This document shows positions 46,563 to 56,090 of a stretch of DNA of 64,000 nucleotides, in pieces (position 1 is the stretch's first letter; each line of letters begins with the position of its first letter). Where the stretch lies: the NCBI RefSeq assembly GCF_900240405.1, contig NZ_OEQK01000004.1:62001-126000 (forward strand), read 5' to 3'. Both the position numbers and the translations under genes were made by a program. This stretch comes from Salirhabdus sp. Marseille-P4669 (lineage in GTDB: Bacteria; Bacillota; Bacilli; Bacillales; Alkalibacillaceae). The notes below the pieces were generated by a model. The model was given only the letters and a program-made list of their open reading frames with translations, was not told where the DNA came from and did no database searches.

Positions 46563-48104
46563 ATGAACTTAAGTGATCAACTTTCCATTACAGCTAAGAA
46601 TCACTTAAGTAAGACTGCATATATTTTTCAAGGGGAGGAAAAGACATATGCAGAATTGGAAGGGGCAGTAACGAAGTTTGCTTCAAGTTTAAAAGGAATA
46701 GGAATTGGTAAGGGAGATCATCTTGCATTAGTAGTTGGTAATACGCCGCATTTTGTAATTGCGTTGTATGGAGCACTTCGGGTTGGTGCGACTATAATTC
46801 CAATCAATCCTTTATACACAGCTAGTGAACTTAGTTATATTATTCAAGATGGTGATCTGAAAGCAATTATTACCTTAGATATGTTAATGGATAAGTTTCA
46901 TCATATGAAAGATGCCCTCTCCAATGTTCAACATGTCATCGTTTGTGAAACATCGGCAGAGTTTGCAAAGGTTGATTCTCCATTAGCAAGTAAAATGAAA
47001 TCGTTTACACAACTGTTGCAGGAAGGAAGCTTAGAGCTTGAGCGTCCTCACATAGGTGAGGAAGAGATTGCTGTTATTCTGTATACATCCGGTACAACAG
47101 GGAAACCAAAAGGAGCAATGTTAACGCATAAGAACTTATTTTCAAATGCGAAAGACGTGGCAGATTACTTGAAAATTGGCCCTGATGACCGAGTGCTTGC
47201 AGCGCTTCCAATGTTTCATGTGTTTTGTCTAACAGTTGCTCTAAATGCACCACTTATGAACGGCGGAACCGTATTTATTATGCCGAAATTCTCACCTACT
47301 GATGTATTCGAAGCAACAAAAAAACATAAGCTTACTGTTTTTGCTGGTGTTCCAACTATGTACAATTATTTACTTCAGCATCCAGAAGGAACCCCTGCCT
47401 ACTTTGAAAGTATTCGATTGTGTATTTCTGGAGGCGCAGCAATGCCGGTTGCGTTATTAACGAGCTTTGAAAAGAAATTTGACGTTATTATTTCAGAAGG
47501 CTATGGTTTATCAGAGGCTTCACCTGTCACTTGTTTTAATCCTTTAAATCGTCCTCGTAAAGCAGGGTCTATCGGTCAAAGCATCATCAATGTGGAAAAC
47601 AAGATTGTCGATGAATTTGGCGAAGAAGTCCCAGTTGGTGAAGTAGGAGAGCTCGTTGTACGAGGACAGAATGTGATGAAAGGTTACTATAAGCTACCAG
47701 AAGAAACTGCTGCTACCTTGAAAAACGGTTGGCTTCATACTGGTGATATGGCGAAAATGGATGAAGAAGGCTATTTTTACATTGTGGACCGTAAAAAGGA
47801 TTTAATTTTAGTTGGCGGTTATAATGTATACCCACGCGAAGTAGAGGAAGTGTTCTATAGTCATCCAAAAGTAGCAGAAGTTGCTGTTGTAGGTGTACCA
47901 GATCCGAATACGGGAGAAGCAGTCACCGCATTTGTAGTATTGAAGGAACATGCTCAATTAGATGAGGAAGAATTAAAAACATATTGTGGGGAACACCTAG
48001 TAAAATATAAACGACCTGCGAAAATTGAATTTTTAGAGGAGCTTCCAAAAAATACGACAGGTAAAATTCTAAGAAGATCCTTGAAGGAAATCGTTTTGAA
48101 ATAA
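46563..48104 (+). CDS. lcfB: Long-chain fatty acid-CoA ligase
   Basis: A 513-residue AMP-forming acyl-CoA synthetase. The P-loop-like motif is LYTSGTTGKPKGAMLTH. Further motifs are EGYGLSEASPVT, the hinge YFYIVDRKKDLILVGGYNVYP, and the catalytic lysine region LPKNTTGKILRRSL. Length and position after lplJ match B. subtilis YhfL/LcfB, which activates fatty acids for beta-oxidation. Expression is probably FadR-controlled through the operator at 46515. A GGGGAGG site precedes the ATG, and a short terminator follows. Confidence 0.92.
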   Translation: MNLSDQLSITAKNHLSKTAYIFQGEEKTYAELEGAVTKFASSLKGIGIGKGDHLALVVGNTPHFVIALYGALRVGATIIPINPLYTASELSYIIQDGDLKAIITLDMLMDKFHHMKDALSNVQHVIVCETSAEFAKVDSPLASKMKSFTQLLQEGSLELERPHIGEEEIAVILYTSGTTGKPKGAMLTHKNLFSNAKDVADYLKIGPDDRVLAALPMFHVFCLTVALNAPLMNGGTVFIMPKFSPTDVFEATKKHKLTVFAGVPTMYNYLLQHPEGTPAYFESIRLCISGGAAMPVALLTSFEKKFDVIISEGYGLSEASPVTCFNPLNRPRKAGSIGQSIINVENKIVDEFGEEVPVGEVGELVVRGQNVMKGYYKLPEETAATLKNGWLHTGDMAKMDEEGYFYIVDRKKDLILVGGYNVYPREVEEVFYSHPKVAEVAVVGVPDPNTGEAVTAFVVLKEHAQLDEEELKTYCGEHLVKYKRPAKIEFLEELPKNTTGKILRRSLKEIVLK

Positions 48105-48132
48105 AGGGATGGGCAACCATCTCTTTTTTTTT
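48105..48132 (+). terminator. Terminator of lcfB
   Basis: AGGGATGG/CCATCTCT hairpin with loop GCAA followed by eight or more T. Confidence 0.85.
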
Positions 48133-48315
48133 ATGGGTAAAATGTAACTGGAGTGTAAAGAGATGAATATGGATATTCAACGAATCTTCTCCTGACTGAT
48201 TCTAAAAAATTAGGCTTGAAAAGTTAGCCTATGTTCTTTATACTTTAGTAAATAAAAGCTTAAAAGCATAAAAGTGCTAAAGTGTGGATAGGCACCAAAT
48301 AAGGGGGAAGTGTAC

Positions 48316-49311
48316 ATGAAAAAAGTTGCAATGATTTTATTCTTGGGAATACTACTGTTTGTTACTGCCTGTGGACAAAGTGAAAAGGGAAGCTCAAATG
48401 CTGGAAATGGAGATGGAGAACTTACGGTAGGAATTATTCAACATGTGGAGCATCCATCACTAGATCAGGCAACACAAGGGTTTAAAGATGCATTAACAGA
48501 ATCAGGCTTAAAAATAAATTTTGAAGAAGAAAACGCACAAAATGATGTGAAAAACAATCAATCAATCGCGCAAAAGTTTGTTGGAGATAAAGTAGATTTA
48601 ATCTTTGCTAATGCTACACCAAGTGCACAAGCTGTAGTAAATGAAACAAGTGATATTCCAATTGTCTTTACTTCCGTAACCGATCCAGTTGGTGCGGACT
48701 TAGTAGAAAGTATGGAAAACCCAGGAGGAAATGTAACTGGAACGTCCGATTCTAATCCAGAAGCAATTCCAAGTACTGTTCAATTAATTAAAGACATGGG
48801 TTATTCCACAATTGGAACAGTATATAATGCTGGTGAACAAAATTCGGTAACACAAGTGGAACAATTAAAAGAAGTTGCGAATGATCTAGGTTTAACCGTG
48901 GAGGAGGCAAATGTATCTACCTCTGCAGATGTAAAGCAAGCCGCAGAATCCTTAGTTGGGAAAGTGGACGTATTCTATGTAATTACGGATAATACCGTTG
49001 TTAGTGCATTAGAATCCGTCATGCAAGTAAGCGAACAAGAAAAGCTTCCATTGTTTGTCGGAGAGCTAGATTCCGTTAAACGGGGTGGCTTTGCTGCATA
49101 TGGATTTAGCTATTACGATATTGGTTATGAAGCAGGTGAAAAGGCGATTCAAATATTAAAGGGAGAAAAAGAACCAAGTGAACTGCCTGCAACATTCCCT
49201 CAAAATCTAGTATTAGAAATTAATGAAGAAGCGGCTTCCAAAATGGGAGTTGAGCTTACCGATGAACTAAAAGAAAAAGCGACAATCGTTCAAACCGAAC
49301 AACAAGATTAG
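48316..49311 (+). CDS. ABC transporter substrate-binding lipoprotein (TrpX-like family)
   Basis: A 331-residue lipoprotein with a lipobox FVTAC (cysteine near residue 19). The binding domain is of the ABC_sub_bind type: GIIQHVEHPSLDQATQGFKDAL, FVGDKVDLIFANATPSAQAV, PIVFTSVTDPVGADLV, FVGELDSVKRGGFAAYGFSYYDIGYEAG. Members include TrpX-like binding proteins for tryptophan or other aromatic amino acids. The ATG at 48316 follows AAGGGGGAA. It is the first gene of a three-gene importer. Specificity is inference only. Confidence 0.85.
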   Translation: MKKVAMILFLGILLFVTACGQSEKGSSNAGNGDGELTVGIIQHVEHPSLDQATQGFKDALTESGLKINFEEENAQNDVKNNQSIAQKFVGDKVDLIFANATPSAQAVVNETSDIPIVFTSVTDPVGADLVESMENPGGNVTGTSDSNPEAIPSTVQLIKDMGYSTIGTVYNAGEQNSVTQVEQLKEVANDLGLTVEEANVSTSADVKQAAESLVGKVDVFYVITDNTVVSALESVMQVSEQEKLPLFVGELDSVKRGGFAAYGFSYYDIGYEAGEKAIQILKGEKEPSELPATFPQNLVLEINEEAASKMGVELTDELKEKATIVQTEQQD

Positions 49312-49453
49312 AAAAGCAAAAGGTGCTTCGTACAGACATAAAGGATTATTCTTCTGCAGTTAAGGAAAGTAGAAACAAGCATGAATATGGGAAAATCCTT
49401 AATAGTCTTTAGTACCTAAAGCTAGACATATAAATAATAAAGGGTGAAATTGT

Positions 49454-50455
49454 ATGGTATATGCACTTTATGGTGCCTTAGAGTCAGGTTTAATATATGC
49501 ATTAATGGCTTTAGGAGTTTACTTATCTTTTAGAGTACTAGATTTCCCAGATTTAACGGTAGACGGAAGCTTTGTAACAGGTGGTGCTGTAAGTGCAGTT
49601 TTGATTGTAAATGGTACAGACCCCTTCCTCGCTACACTTATAGGAGGGGGTGCTGGATTTATAGCAGGATGTGTAACAGGATTATTGCATACGAAAGGAA
49701 ACATTAATCCATTACTGGCCGGTATTTTAATGATGACAGCCCTATATTCTGTTAATTTGCGTATTATGGGTCAACCGACCATATCATTAATGAGTGAAAC
49801 TACTATTTTCTCTAAAATCGAGGGCTTATGGGAAAGTCTTCAAATTGATCGATTTCTTTTAGCACCGTTTGAAAGTCTTGGGATACCCGATTACGCTCCT
49901 GGTACCTTTCTCGTTATTTTAAGTATGATTGTATTTGCGTATGTGGTGAAAAAAATAATGGATTGGTTATTACAAACAGAAGCAGGAATTGCCTTACGTG
50001 CTACTGGGGATAATGCACGAATGGTAAAGAGCTTATCTGCAAATACCAATTCCTATATTGTCGTTGGTTTAGGGATATCGAACGGATTAGTTGCTCTAAG
50101 TGGTGCTGTCATTGTTCAATACAATAGCTTTAGTGATGTGAACGTTGGCGTAGGGATGATTATTGTTGGTTTAGCATCGGTGATTATTGGAGAAGGACTG
50201 TTTGGGAAGAAAAAGATTGCTCGTATCACATTGGCAGTTATTTTTGGAGCAATTATTTATCGAGTCATTATTGCTCTTGCGCTTCAAGTCGACTTCTTTG
50301 ATGCAAGTGACATGAAGCTAATCACGGCTGTCATTGTAATAGCGGCACTTATCTTTCCAACTTGGGGCAAACAGTTTAAGGAAAATAAAAAACGATTCCA
50401 GAACAAAAGAGCTTTTCGTCAGCTAGAAGAAAAGGGGGAAGAAGAAAATGCTTGA
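49454..50455 (+). CDS. ABC transporter permease (branched-chain/TrpX-like type)
   Basis: A 333-residue permease with about eight hydrophobic segments. ALESGLIYALMALGVYLSFR and DFPDLTVDGSFVTGGAV at the N-terminus are characteristic of the permease paired with ABC_sub_bind proteins. GIALRATGDNARMVKSL is the cytoplasmic coupling region. A 142-bp gap separates it from the binding-protein gene. The next gene overlaps it by 8 bp. Confidence 0.88.
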   Translation: MVYALYGALESGLIYALMALGVYLSFRVLDFPDLTVDGSFVTGGAVSAVLIVNGTDPFLATLIGGGAGFIAGCVTGLLHTKGNINPLLAGILMMTALYSVNLRIMGQPTISLMSETTIFSKIEGLWESLQIDRFLLAPFESLGIPDYAPGTFLVILSMIVFAYVVKKIMDWLLQTEAGIALRATGDNARMVKSLSANTNSYIVVGLGISNGLVALSGAVIVQYNSFSDVNVGVGMIIVGLASVIIGEGLFGKKKIARITLAVIFGAIIYRVIIALALQVDFFDASDMKLITAVIVIAALIFPTWGKQFKENKKRFQNKRAFRQLEEKGEEENA

Positions 50456-51245
50456 ATTAAAGCAAATAAACAAAGTGTTTTTTGAAGGAACCCCTGATGA
50501 GAAAAAGGCACTAAATGGATTGAACTTGACGTTACAGGAAGGTGATTTTGTAACCGTCATCGGTAGTAATGGCGCTGGGAAATCTACTTTGTTAAATATT
50601 ATTGCAGGGGTACTTTATCCTGACCGCGGTTCTATTAAAATCGATGATAAAAATGTTACGTACATTCCAGAATACAAGCGCTCCAAGTGGATTGGACGTG
50701 TATTTCAAGATCCAATGGCGGGTACGGCTCCGAATATGACAATCGAGGAAAATCTAGCACTTGCTCTTGGGCGTTCCAAGAAGCGTTCTTTATTAAAGGG
50801 TGTCAATAAAGGAAGACGACATGAATTTAAAGAATTACTATCATCCATTGATATTGGATTGGAAAATCGGCTGAATACGAAGGTTGGACTTCTATCTGGT
50901 GGAGAGCGTCAAGCCCTATCCTTATTAATGGCGACCTTTTCGAAGCCTCGAATTTTGTTATTGGATGAGCATACTGCAGCATTAGACCCTGCTCGAGCAG
51001 AGCTGATTACAAAGATTACAAAGGATTTAGTAGAGCAGCATCAATTAACAACGTTGATGGTTACACATCGAATGGATCAAGCAATTGAACTAGGGAATCG
51101 CCTCGTCATGATGGATGCAGGTCAAATTATTTTCGAAGCACATGAGGAAGAAAAGAAGAAGTTAACAGTAGAAGGACTTATTCAGGAATTCCAGAACATA
51201 CGTGGCTCACGGTTTGTTAGTGATAGAACGGTATTAACGAGCTAA
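50448..51245 (+). CDS. ABC transporter ATP-binding protein
   Basis: A 265-residue ATPase. Walker A GSNGAGKST, Q-loop IGRVFQDPMAGTAPN, signature LLSGGERQALSLLM, Walker B ILLLDEHTAALDP (histidine where proline is more usual after the glutamate, common in this subgroup) and switch MVTHRMDQAIE are present. It overlaps the permease and completes the TrpX-like importer. An AAGGGGGAAG site precedes the ATG. Confidence 0.9.
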   Translation: MLELKQINKVFFEGTPDEKKALNGLNLTLQEGDFVTVIGSNGAGKSTLLNIIAGVLYPDRGSIKIDDKNVTYIPEYKRSKWIGRVFQDPMAGTAPNMTIEENLALALGRSKKRSLLKGVNKGRRHEFKELLSSIDIGLENRLNTKVGLLSGGERQALSLLMATFSKPRILLLDEHTAALDPARAELITKITKDLVEQHQLTTLMVTHRMDQAIELGNRLVMMDAGQIIFEAHEEEKKKLTVEGLIQEFQNIRGSRFVSDRTVLTS

Positions 51246-51264
51246 AGAGTATTCGATAAAAGTA

Positions 51265-51323
51265 AAAAATCCAAATCAACAAGCACCAATTTTCATTGAG
51301 CTTGCATTGATTTGGATTTTTTT
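51265..51323 (+). terminator. Terminator of the TrpX-like ABC operon
   Basis: AAAATCCAAATCAA pairs with TTGATTTGGATTTT. An inner CAAGC/GCTTG stem extends the hairpin, followed by TTT. Confidence 0.85.
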
Positions 51324-51355
51324 GAGCTATCACATATAAAAAGTTTCTCTTCAAC

Positions 51356-52792
51356 TTAGAATTGATAATTCATACTAATAAACTTCCGATTCACCATTTC
51401 TTGCATTGCATATTTAATTCCTTCATAACCATATCCAGAGTTTTTAATACCGCCATAAGGCATATGATCGAATCGCAATGTAGGAAGATCATTGATGAAT
51501 ACTTGACCGACCTCTAGCTCATGTGCAAAGTGAAAGGCTTGTGGCAATACATAAGTATAAACCCCTGCATTTAGTCCATATTCACTGTTATTCATCTTAG
51601 CAAGTGCTTCTTCTGCTGAATCCACAGCATTAACAATAACGACTGGCCCAAACACTTCTTGACAAGAAATACTACTATCCTGTTTTACATTGGTTAGAAT
51701 CGTAGGCTGGATTCCATTTTCTATTTTTTCCCCACCTGTAACAATCTGGGCACCTTCTTGCTGTGCTTCCTTAATCCAGTCCAATATGCGGTTTTGTGAC
51801 TTGGCATCGATTAAGCCAGACACGTCTGTTGCCTCATCCGTTGGGACTCCATAGGTTAACTTTTCCGTCGCTTTTTTAAAATGTGTTAAAAATACTTCTG
51901 AAACATCCTTATGAACATAAATTCTTTGGGTACTTATACAAACCTGCCCGTTGTATGAAAAAGCGCCTACAACTGCTTTTTCAGCAATGTCCTTTACTTT
52001 TTCCTTAACACTTTTATCAATATATAAAGCAGAATTGTTACCAAGCTCTAATGTTACTTTTTTCAATCCTACCTGCGATTTGATTTGTTTCCCTACAGTT
52101 GGACTACCGGTAAAGGATATCTTTGCTACATCTTTATGCTCCATTAATACTTTACCAAGACGTGGACCATCACCAGTAATGACTTGGAGAGCATTCTTTG
52201 GAAGTCCTGCCTCTTCAAATGCCTTCTGTAGTAAGAAGGAAGATAATGGTGTTTTTTCAGCAGGCTTTACAATAATGCTATTTCCTACTGCTAAAGCAGG
52301 CCCTACTTTATGGGCAACTAAATTTAATGGGAAGTTAAAAGGTGTGATTGCGCCAACTATGCCGATTGGCTGATAAATGGTATAAGCGTCTCTACCGGAT
52401 CCATTTGGTGCTGCATCCAAGCGAATCGATTCACCTTCTAGCTTTCTTGCTTCTACAGCTGCAAATTTTAAGGTTTGCACGGTACGATCTACTTCTCCAC
52501 GAGCATATTTAATTGGTTTGGCTGATTCTAGTGTAATGGTTTGGGCAAATTCTTCTTTGTTTTCCGAAATAATATGACAAACCCTTTCCAAAATAACTGC
52601 ACGCTCATGAGATGTCAAAGCCTTCATTTTTTGAAAAGCTTCGACGCCATTTTTTATGGCATTTTCCATTTGTTCATTTGTACATTCTGGAATATCCATG
52701 ATTTTTTCTCGTGTATGTGGATTTCGTAATGGATAACTCTCTGTTGTTTCTTGTGCTAATAACGATACATACTTCTTCCAATCTCCGTTCAA
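51356..52792 (-). CDS. NAD(P)-dependent aldehyde dehydrogenase
   Basis: A 478-residue ALDH. The Rossmann region includes AITPFNFPLNLVAHKVGPAL and ISFTGSPTVGKQI. The general-base glutamate is in VTLELGNNSALYI and the catalytic cysteine in FSYNGQVCISTQRI. CQEVFGPVVIV and MPYGGIKNSGYGYEG are typical. The usual ELGGK is ELGNN here, a variant seen in phosphonate- and GapN-like branches, so the substrate is open. TTG at 52792 lies 8 bp after AGGAGG. The GTG at 52801 overlaps that site. Confidence 0.85.
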   Translation of the reverse strand: MNGDWKKYVSLLAQETTESYPLRNPHTREKIMDIPECTNEQMENAIKNGVEAFQKMKALTSHERAVILERVCHIISENKEEFAQTITLESAKPIKYARGEVDRTVQTLKFAAVEARKLEGESIRLDAAPNGSGRDAYTIYQPIGIVGAITPFNFPLNLVAHKVGPALAVGNSIIVKPAEKTPLSSFLLQKAFEEAGLPKNALQVITGDGPRLGKVLMEHKDVAKISFTGSPTVGKQIKSQVGLKKVTLELGNNSALYIDKSVKEKVKDIAEKAVVGAFSYNGQVCISTQRIYVHKDVSEVFLTHFKKATEKLTYGVPTDEATDVSGLIDAKSQNRILDWIKEAQQEGAQIVTGGEKIENGIQPTILTNVKQDSSISCQEVFGPVVIVNAVDSAEEALAKMNNSEYGLNAGVYTYVLPQAFHFAHELEVGQVFINDLPTLRFDHMPYGGIKNSGYGYEGIKYAMQEMVNRKFISMNYQF

Positions 52793-52968
52793 TGTAAACA
52801 CCTCCTAACATTATTCTAGCACATCGATTGGTGTATGACTTTCTAGACACTTCGGCTAGAGGAACTCTTCCATATGGTACTATAAAAATATAAATTTGGT
52901 ATTTTTTGAAATAAAAACAAAAATCTTTCGTCAAATGAACAAGAAGGGCTTAGATTGGGGGGGACAAA

Positions 52969-53478
52969 TTGAATGAAAAGGAACAAATTATCGAATGGTT
53001 TCATGATTACGGCAACGACGTGCTTCAATTCCTCATCTATTATACTGGGAAGAGGGATATGGATGATGTAACACAAGAAGTTTTCTTAAAAGCATGGCGT
53101 AATATGGATAGCTTTCATGGGCATTCCTCACCAAAAACCTGGCTTTTTAGTATTGCAAGACATGTAGCGATAGATGAGATGAGAAAAAGAAGCAAAGAAC
53201 AGGAAAAGCAATTGAAAATGCAAAGCTCTACCGTTGTAAAAAATGAACTCTCAGCAGAAAATCTATTTTTCTCAAACAGCTTAAAAAGGGAATTATATCA
53301 AGCAATTATGGAAATGAAGAAAGTCTATCGCGATGTACTCGTTTTAAGAGGAATTAAGGAATTGACGGTACAAGAAACAGCAGAGGTTTTAGAGTGGAGT
53401 GAAAATAAAGTTCGAGTAACCTATCATCGTGCAAAAAAAGAATTAGGAGAAAGAATGGAGGGGAAAATGGATGGATAG
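52969..53478 (+). CDS. ECF RNA polymerase sigma factor
   Basis: A 169-residue ECF sigma factor. Region 2 shows DVLQFLIYYTGKRDMDDVTQE and SPKTWLFSIARHVAIDEMRKR. Region 4 shows MKKVYRDVLVLRGIKELTVQETA and SENKVRVTYHRAKKELG. TTG start with a GGGGGGGA ribosome site. The downstream membrane protein gene overlaps by 8 bp and is the likely anti-sigma factor. It is similar in size to SigX/SigV-type sigma factors, but I cannot assign the subgroup. Confidence 0.88.
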   Translation: MNEKEQIIEWFHDYGNDVLQFLIYYTGKRDMDDVTQEVFLKAWRNMDSFHGHSSPKTWLFSIARHVAIDEMRKRSKEQEKQLKMQSSTVVKNELSAENLFFSNSLKRELYQAIMEMKKVYRDVLVLRGIKELTVQETAEVLEWSENKVRVTYHRAKKELGERMEGKMDG

Positions 53479-54175
53479 TGAAAAGCTGGAACAAGAGTTA
53501 CGCTCTTTTCCAAAAAATCAGCAATTGTCTAATCAAGCGAAAGAGCAGTTTTTAATACGCATCAACGAGGAATCCGAAATTCAGCCCGTTCAAAGGAAAA
53601 AGCGATTATTTACTAAAAACTTCTTAAGTATTGTTGGGGTTGCTACTGTATTCTTAATCTCCTTTTTGCTTTATTCCAATTTTAATCAACCCAGTGCCCC
53701 AACAAATGAATTAACTCCTAGAGAAGAAGCGATGGAAGTTGCGAAAGCCTTTAAACAGATGCAATTTGATGTAAACTATGAACAAATGATGAACGAAAGA
53801 AATACGGAATCCTATGATAACCCTCAAGAATTATATGATCAAACATATGAACAGTATAAGGGCGTTGTAACAGAGGAAGGGTTTAAGGAGCTGTGGATGA
53901 CGAATTTTATTCGATATGGTGAGCAATTATCCGAAATGACGAAAGCAAACATTTCGATGCAGGATATTACCTTTGAACCGGGAGTAAAAGATACAGATAG
54001 GGAATTGAGTTTCGATTATTATGTGGATGTAGGATTCGAAGGTTTGGAAAAAGATGATACGATTACGATTTTTGGGCAAATGATAATGATTAAAACAGAG
54101 GATGGTTGGAAAGTAGATAAAGATATCCTACAGGCGAACGATGAATTACGAGCTCTATTTCAAAATCAAAGGTGA
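53471..54175 (+). CDS. Predicted anti-sigma factor/membrane protein
   Basis: A 234-residue protein. A roughly 50-residue cytoplasmic N-terminus (LEQELRSFPKNQQLSNQAKEQ) is followed by one membrane helix (FLSIVGVATVFLISFLLY, residues about 50-68) and an external domain rich in acidic and aromatic residues. It has no zinc-finger CxxC. The topology and the 8-bp overlap with the sigma gene support anti-sigma function. That function is inference from context. Confidence 0.7.
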   Translation: MDSEKLEQELRSFPKNQQLSNQAKEQFLIRINEESEIQPVQRKKRLFTKNFLSIVGVATVFLISFLLYSNFNQPSAPTNELTPREEAMEVAKAFKQMQFDVNYEQMMNERNTESYDNPQELYDQTYEQYKGVVTEEGFKELWMTNFIRYGEQLSEMTKANISMQDITFEPGVKDTDRELSFDYYVDVGFEGLEKDDTITIFGQMIMIKTEDGWKVDKDILQANDELRALFQNQR

Positions 54176-54207
54176 GTGCCCTCATTTAGGCTACTCACCT
54201 TGTTCTT
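54168..54207. terminator. Terminator between the anti-sigma and SCO1 genes
   Basis: AAGGTGAGT pairs with ACTCACCTT, followed by GTTCTTTT. It lies between convergent genes and overlaps the stop codon region. Confidence 0.75.
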
Positions 54208-54211
54208 TTAT

Positions 54212-54799
54212 TCATTCAACCAATCGCATCACTCGGTCATAGACTCGCTCTTTATCAAATGCTTGCCCCATTGGGAATTTTTCAACTAATTCATTATTTT
54301 CATCAAGCAAATAAGCGTAAGAGGTATGCGTTAGAAAATCGGTTCCATTGTCTTTAAATTGGAAGCGGAATGGTTTTGCGACTTTTTCTGTATCTTCTAC
54401 ACTACCACGCAAAAACGTCCAGCCGTTATTTACCTGAATACCATATTGCTTCATATATTGCTGGATTACCTCATTGGTATCTTCATTTGGATCAATAGTT
54501 ATCGAGATAAATTCCACTTTATCACCAAATATTCCTTCATCCGTAAATTGGTCCTTTAAATGCATCATTCTTTGCGTTGTTAAGGGACATACATCTGGAC
54601 ATTTCGCATAGTAGAACTCAAGTAACCGTACTTTAGGTTCCATATCTGCAAATACAAAATTCTCACCAGTGGATGTTTCCATTGTTATTTCTTCCGGTAG
54701 CTCAATTCCAGCATCACGCCAAAATTCAACATACATAATCCCCAATGCTATCCCAATAGCCACAATTGTCCCAAATAGTACATAATACTTTTTTGCCAA
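54212..54799 (-). CDS. SCO1/SenC-family copper chaperone
   Basis: A 195-residue membrane-anchored thioredoxin-fold protein. The N-terminal helix (YYVLFGTIVAIGIALGIMYV) precedes the copper-binding pair CPDVC (in YAKCPDVCPLTTQ) and the third ligand histidine in DFLTHTSYAYL. It helps assemble the CuA centre of cytochrome c oxidase. TTG at 54799 follows GGGGGAG at good spacing. Upstream in-frame TTG codons lie in the ribosome-site region. Confidence 0.88.
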   Translation of the reverse strand: MAKKYYVLFGTIVAIGIALGIMYVEFWRDAGIELPEEITMETSTGENFVFADMEPKVRLLEFYYAKCPDVCPLTTQRMMHLKDQFTDEGIFGDKVEFISITIDPNEDTNEVIQQYMKQYGIQVNNGWTFLRGSVEDTEKVAKPFRFQFKDNGTDFLTHTSYAYLLDENNELVEKFPMGQAFDKERVYDRVMRLVE

Positions 54800-54908
54800 A
54801 AGAATCTCCCCCAACAATTACAATATCACTTCTTAATTCCATCTTAACGCAGGTGAGGGAGAAGGCATTGGCTATTTGTGAAGAAATGTGGACGATATTT
54901 TTACAGAA

Positions 54909-55379
54909 TTATGTCTGTTCTTTTTTATACGTAATTAAGAATTCTTCATCGGTTATATAAAAGGTTTCATCAGGGCGATGTGGTATTAACTTGAGCTTTT
55001 CTAATTTAAAATAGCTTACCTTTTGATAGGGATCCCCATCAATTACTGGTAGCTCCTTTGTAATTTTCATGTATTGATCGACAGCTTTTTGAACCATATC
55101 CATTTCTTCTGCTAAAGATTTTTGTTCCTCGGGAAAAATTTCATACGTTTCCTTGGACATATAGTATTTCTCAATCGGAACCGCTTGAAGATAAGGAGCG
55201 AGAAGCTCATAATCAATCGTTAAATCGTCTTTTATAATGATTGATAATGGAATACCATCTTTAAGCTCCTTCGTATATTTCCCAATCGCTTGTCTTAATT
55301 CATGGATGGATACATTTCTTGTTGGATACGTAGCTTTCTGGTTTTCGCGGGTATCATCCTTCTTTTTTTTACTCCACAT
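54909..55379 (-). CDS. Hypothetical protein, possibly DUF3939
   Basis: A 156-residue soluble, charged protein. The first 20 residues are basic and disordered (WSKKKKDDTRENQ). The rest is mixed helix and strand with VSIHELRQAIGKYTKEL and a C-terminal FYITDEEFLITYKKE. It reminds me of the Bacillus DUF3939 family, but I cannot confirm this. Start at ATG 55379 (GTG directly before it) after GGATGG. It is divergent from comK with about 190 bp between. Confidence 0.6.
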   Translation of the reverse strand: MWSKKKKDDTRENQKATYPTRNVSIHELRQAIGKYTKELKDGIPLSIIIKDDLTIDYELLAPYLQAVPIEKYYMSKETYEIFPEEQKSLAEEMDMVQKAVDQYMKITKELPVIDGDPYQKVSYFKLEKLKLIPHRPDETFYITDEEFLITYKKEQT

Positions 55380-55571
55380 CACGTTTCACCATCCTTATTT
55401 CTATATTAAGCCAATTATAATGAATTGTTGCCAATAGGGGAAGAAATTATAGAATACTCCATCCTCACCTACATATTTTTTAATTATTTAGTAAATTTAG
55501 TTTATTTCATTCCCAATTTAACACAAAATATGTTATATTATGGATAATCATAGTAGAAAGGAATGAAGTTA

Positions 55572-56090
55572 ATGGATTTAGCTAAAACAGAATACGAAAT
55601 CACACCATTTACTCTAGCAGTTATGCCTGCATTGTTAGAAAATGGAAGTGTCGGTACTCGAATACTGGAGAAGGAATCGGAGTACGTGGTAAAAACCCCG
55701 CCATCCAAAGTCATTGATTATGCCTGCAAATTTTTTGGATCTAGTCTGAAAGGTAGGCAAGAGGGAACAAAAGGAGTATGTGGAATCACCCATAAAGCCC
55801 CAATCGCAATTGATCCTCATTCTGGAATGTTTTTCTTTCCAACAACATCCCCACAAAATAAAAACTGTATATGGATTGCCCACTCTCATGTTTCAAAAGT
55901 TCAAACCAAAGATCAAACGTATACAACGGTACTATTTAAAAACGGACAAGTCATCGATGTTCCAGCTTCCTATGGGACAATGTTAAATCAAATGCAGCGA
56001 ACCGCACACTTTCGCTACAATTTAACCGAACGCCTTCAGTATAGCTGGGCCTCTTCTGGAAATGAGAAGGTAGCGGAGCCGTTTATTTAA
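55572..56090 (+). CDS. comK: Competence transcription factor ComK (intact copy)
   Basis: A 172-residue ComK, the master activator of competence genes, binding AAAA-N5-TTTT boxes. Family blocks: YEITPFTLAVMPALLENGSV at the N-terminus, VIDYACKFFGSSLKGRQEGT, ITHKAPIAIDPHSGMFFFP, CIWIAHSHV, and FRYNLTERLQYSWASSGNE near the end. ATG at 55572 is preferred over ATG 55563 because AGAAAGGA is then well spaced. The segment from codon 60 to 78 bp past the stop is repeated at 60684-61101. The element between the copies leaves this gene uninterrupted. Confidence 0.93.
   Translation: MDLAKTEYEITPFTLAVMPALLENGSVGTRILEKESEYVVKTPPSKVIDYACKFFGSSLKGRQEGTKGVCGITHKAPIAIDPHSGMFFFPTTSPQNKNCIWIAHSHVSKVQTKDQTYTTVLFKNGQVIDVPASYGTMLNQMQRTAHFRYNLTERLQYSWASSGNEKVAEPFI

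Noticed and set aside
48133-48315. T-box or TRAP leader before the TrpX-like operon
   Set aside because: No GGUGGNACCGCG-type T-box core and no run of GAG/TAG triplets is visible.
55440-55560. ComK autoregulatory boxes (AAAA-N5-TTTT) upstream of comK
   Set aside because: I found no pair of exact boxes at a standard distance; the AT-rich sequence allows only poor matches.
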